Shown here piece after piece: positions 62,693 to 64,000 of a stretch of 64,000 nucleotides of DNA (positions within the stretch are counted from its first letter, which is position 1; each line of letters opens with the position of its first letter). Position numbers and translations under genes: made by a program. The notes beneath the pieces are model-generated. The model saw nothing but the letters and a program-made list of their open reading frames with translations, was not told the DNA's origin and did not search any database. Source of the stretch: Tenacibaculum soleae (GTDB lineage Bacteria > Bacteroidota > Bacteroidia > Flavobacteriales > Flavobacteriaceae); the NCBI RefSeq assembly GCF_001693415.1, contig NZ_MAKX01000041.1, positions 1-64,000 of the forward strand, written 5' to 3'.

Positions 62693-63091
62693 TTAAATAC
62701 CTGTTCCAGATAAATGGATTACAATAGAACCAAATTCATGAAAAATTGTTAATACTGCTTTTTTTTCGCCTAAACTTTTTGGTGAAAAAACAATATTGAA
62801 ATTTACTTTTTTTCCTGTTAAGTAAGTACCTACTGGTAATTTTTGAATAGTAAATTCGTTTGAATTATTACCTTCAATTTTTATATCGGTAACTTTTATT
62901 TTATATGGACAAACGTTCGCTATTTCGAATTCAATAATTTCACTTGTATAAATCGCAGCTTCTATAACACTATAGTCTTGTGATGTCGTATCAAAATCAA
63001 TACACGATGGAGTGTTATCTTCATCTTTTACACAAGAAAAAAAAGAGAAAAAGAATACAAGAGAGAATACTAAGAGTTTTAATGTTTTCAT
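62693..63091 (-). CDS. Putative lipoprotein with ASPM/SPD-2/Hydin-like Ig fold
   Basis: A 132-residue protein. The lipoprotein signal ends at FFSC (C20), followed by an acidic VKDEDN stretch that suggests sorting to the outer membrane or surface in Bacteroidota. The mature part is a single beta-sandwich resembling ASH or choice-of-anchor-D domains (FEIANVCPYKIKVTDIKIEG, FNIVFSPKSLGEKKAVLTIF, IHLSGTGI). Its stop is one base from the stop of the convergent EamA gene. The role is unknown. Confidence 0.7.
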   Translation of the reverse strand: MKTLKLLVFSLVFFFSFFSCVKDEDNTPSCIDFDTTSQDYSVIEAAIYTSEIIEFEIANVCPYKIKVTDIKIEGNNSNEFTIQKLPVGTYLTGKKVNFNIVFSPKSLGEKKAVLTIFHEFGSIVIHLSGTGI

Positions 63092-63111
63092 AATTATTTT
63101 TTATAGTCTTA

Positions 63112-63936
63112 TCAAGAATCCCACCAAACAATAAAAAATTTAAATATTTCTCCGTTATTTTTTTTAATCCAACATAAGGGCGCTCTTTTTTCAATTAAAA
63201 AATCGCTAGATTTTGTTATAAAATCATTAAAATTTAACCAATTAACATTAGCATGTGGCTGAGTTAACCAATGGTGTTTTGTTGGGATGAAAAACTTACA
63301 ATCAGAAAATTGAGCTAATTCATTTTGATAAATATAAAAACCAATTATACAATTGTTATTAATAGTTGAAAACTGCTTGCCAAATTGAGTTAATGGAACA
63401 AATAATTGGGTTTTAAAATAAACCTGTTGTTCAATTTTTTTTGGAGATAAATTAATTTGTGAAATATATTCTTTACACTCTTTAGAATAGAGTAGTGGAA
63501 GTTGCTTTTCTTTTAATTTAGTGAGTTTTTCAATGAGAGAATCTTTTCTGTTAGGACCAATCCAATGTTCTATTTCGGTATTTCCTACCGATGAATCATA
63601 TAAATAAAATTTATAAACAATTTCTAAATGTATGGGTTGTTTATTTTTTAAAATAATACAATCTAATTCACCTAAAGTAATTTTGTTTTGCTGAATTTGA
63701 ATGTTTTCAGCTAAAATATTTATTGCTTTATCTTCTGATAAACTAAAAGAAACAAAACGTTCAACTAATTTACCTAAGCGAGGAAGTTTAGTAATGTGCT
63801 GATTAAAGATAGATGTTTTTGTAGGCAATAACTCTGTAAATTGTTGCAAACCAAAAACACCTTTTCCATGCCATAGAAAAGGTGTTTGTAAAAATCCTTT
63901 GTATTGTAATTGTATATCTTTCGATTTAAAATTCAT
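63112..63936 (-). CDS. DUF1853-family protein
   Basis: A 274-residue cytoplasmic protein. It matches DUF1853 in order: LGKLVERFVSFSLSED at 54-69, LAENIQIQQNKITLGELDCII at about 75-95, the HLEIVYKFYLYD stretch near 103-114, and WIGPNRKDSLIEKLTKLKEKQL. The acidic and lysine residues E90, D92, E105 and K109 are laid out somewhat like a PD-(D/E)XK nuclease core, which is inference. It lies 20 bases upstream of the minus-strand lipoprotein gene and may be cotranscribed with it. Its function is unknown. Confidence 0.75.
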   Translation of the reverse strand: MNFKSKDIQLQYKGFLQTPFLWHGKGVFGLQQFTELLPTKTSIFNQHITKLPRLGKLVERFVSFSLSEDKAINILAENIQIQQNKITLGELDCIILKNKQPIHLEIVYKFYLYDSSVGNTEIEHWIGPNRKDSLIEKLTKLKEKQLPLLYSKECKEYISQINLSPKKIEQQVYFKTQLFVPLTQFGKQFSTINNNCIIGFYIYQNELAQFSDCKFFIPTKHHWLTQPHANVNWLNFNDFITKSSDFLIEKRAPLCWIKKNNGEIFKFFIVWWDS

Positions 63937-63945
63937 CCAAAGAAA

Positions 63946-64000
63946 TTACTCTTTTATTCCTAGTTTAGTTAAAACTAACTGAGTAATATCAAATTTTTCA
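63946..64000 (-). CDS. C-terminal end of a further gene (partial)
   Basis: On the minus strand an open frame enters from the right edge and stops at 63946-63948, reading EKFDITQLVLTKLGIKE. The DIT..VL.KLGI ending recalls the C terminus of OmpH/Skp-type periplasmic chaperones, but 17 residues are too few for a firm name. It lies nine bases upstream of the DUF1853 gene in the same direction. Confidence 0.4.
   Translation of the reverse strand, partial: EKFDITQLVLTKLGIKE

Noticed and set aside
1..64000. Prophage, insertion sequence, CRISPR array or toxin-antitoxin system
   Set aside because: I saw no integrase, transposase, phage structural gene, regularly spaced repeats or toxin-antitoxin pair; the window is biosynthetic core genome.

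Overview
The window is AT-rich chromosomal DNA from a member of the Bacteroidota, most likely a marine Flavobacteriaceae of the Tenacibaculum/Polaribacter type. The evidence is the TAnnTTTG promoter motif of this phylum, few Shine-Dalgarno sites, LytTR two-component genes, a split methionine synthase, an AraC-free but TPR/LuxR-type regulator, and dispersed palindromic repeats that I recognise from flavobacterial genomes. Almost all of it is dense, housekeeping-type biosynthetic DNA. I see no prophage, insertion sequence, CRISPR array or integron.

Layout. 1-98: 3' end of a 5S rRNA gene and the terminator of its rrn operon. 0.4-2.2 kb: LytTR response regulator and LytS-type kinase on the minus strand. 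2.4-4.7 kb: secreted S41 peptidase and WD40 protein. 4.8-11.5 kb: SAM-I riboswitch, O-acetylhomoserine sulfhydrylase, a fused homoserine acetyltransferase/aspartokinase/homoserine dehydrogenase, a second transsulfuration enzyme and an Rrf2 regulator. 11.5-22.4 kb: a long sulfate-assimilation operon (DUF2061, cysH, cysD, cysN, ferredoxin, siroheme sulfite reductase, siroheme synthesis, HPP membrane protein, ferredoxin reductase, 2Fe-2S ferredoxin, cysE, cysM). 22.5-28.3 kb: second SAM-I riboswitch, split metH with a lipoprotein gene between the halves, metF. 28.3-29.8 kb: an unrecognised 520-residue protein. 29.9-34.2 kb: leuACDB. 34.5-40.5 kb: gltBD. 40.5-43.9 kb: a degenerate SRAP protein, DUF1328, a secreted protein, Dps and MscS (stress genes). 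43.9-48.4 kb: aroB, proline dehydrogenase, a LETM1-like small protein, BipA. 48.4-49.2 kb: long noncoding region before a TPR/LuxR-type membrane regulator. 50.8-58.3 kb: complete his operon (leader peptide, attenuator, hisGDCBHAF-IE). 58.4-64 kb: methyltransferase, Crp/Fnr regulator, NAD(P)-binding protein, DJ-1 lipoprotein, EamA transporter, two minus-strand genes of little-known function, and the tail of a further gene.

How it works together. The 4.8-28.3 kb block takes sulfate to sulfide, sulfide plus O-acetylserine or O-acetylhomoserine to cysteine or homocysteine, and homocysteine to methionine. The two riboswitches sense SAM, and an Rrf2 protein with four clustered cysteines is placed to read Fe-S or cysteine status. 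A palindrome just downstream of the cys promoter is a candidate operator. The his operon carries its own transcription attenuator with a 5-histidine leader peptide, and the alternative pairings can be read from the sequence.

Most interesting: the his attenuator with a complete terminator/antiterminator model; two SAM-I riboswitches with an alternative downstream partner for the P1 strand; a matched pair of 21-bp-spaced repeats ahead of the DUF1328 and dps promoters; a SRAP homologue that has lost all its catalytic residues; a CysH with only two cysteines and no APS kinase in the operon; and the MetX-AK-HSD fusion starting at TTG.
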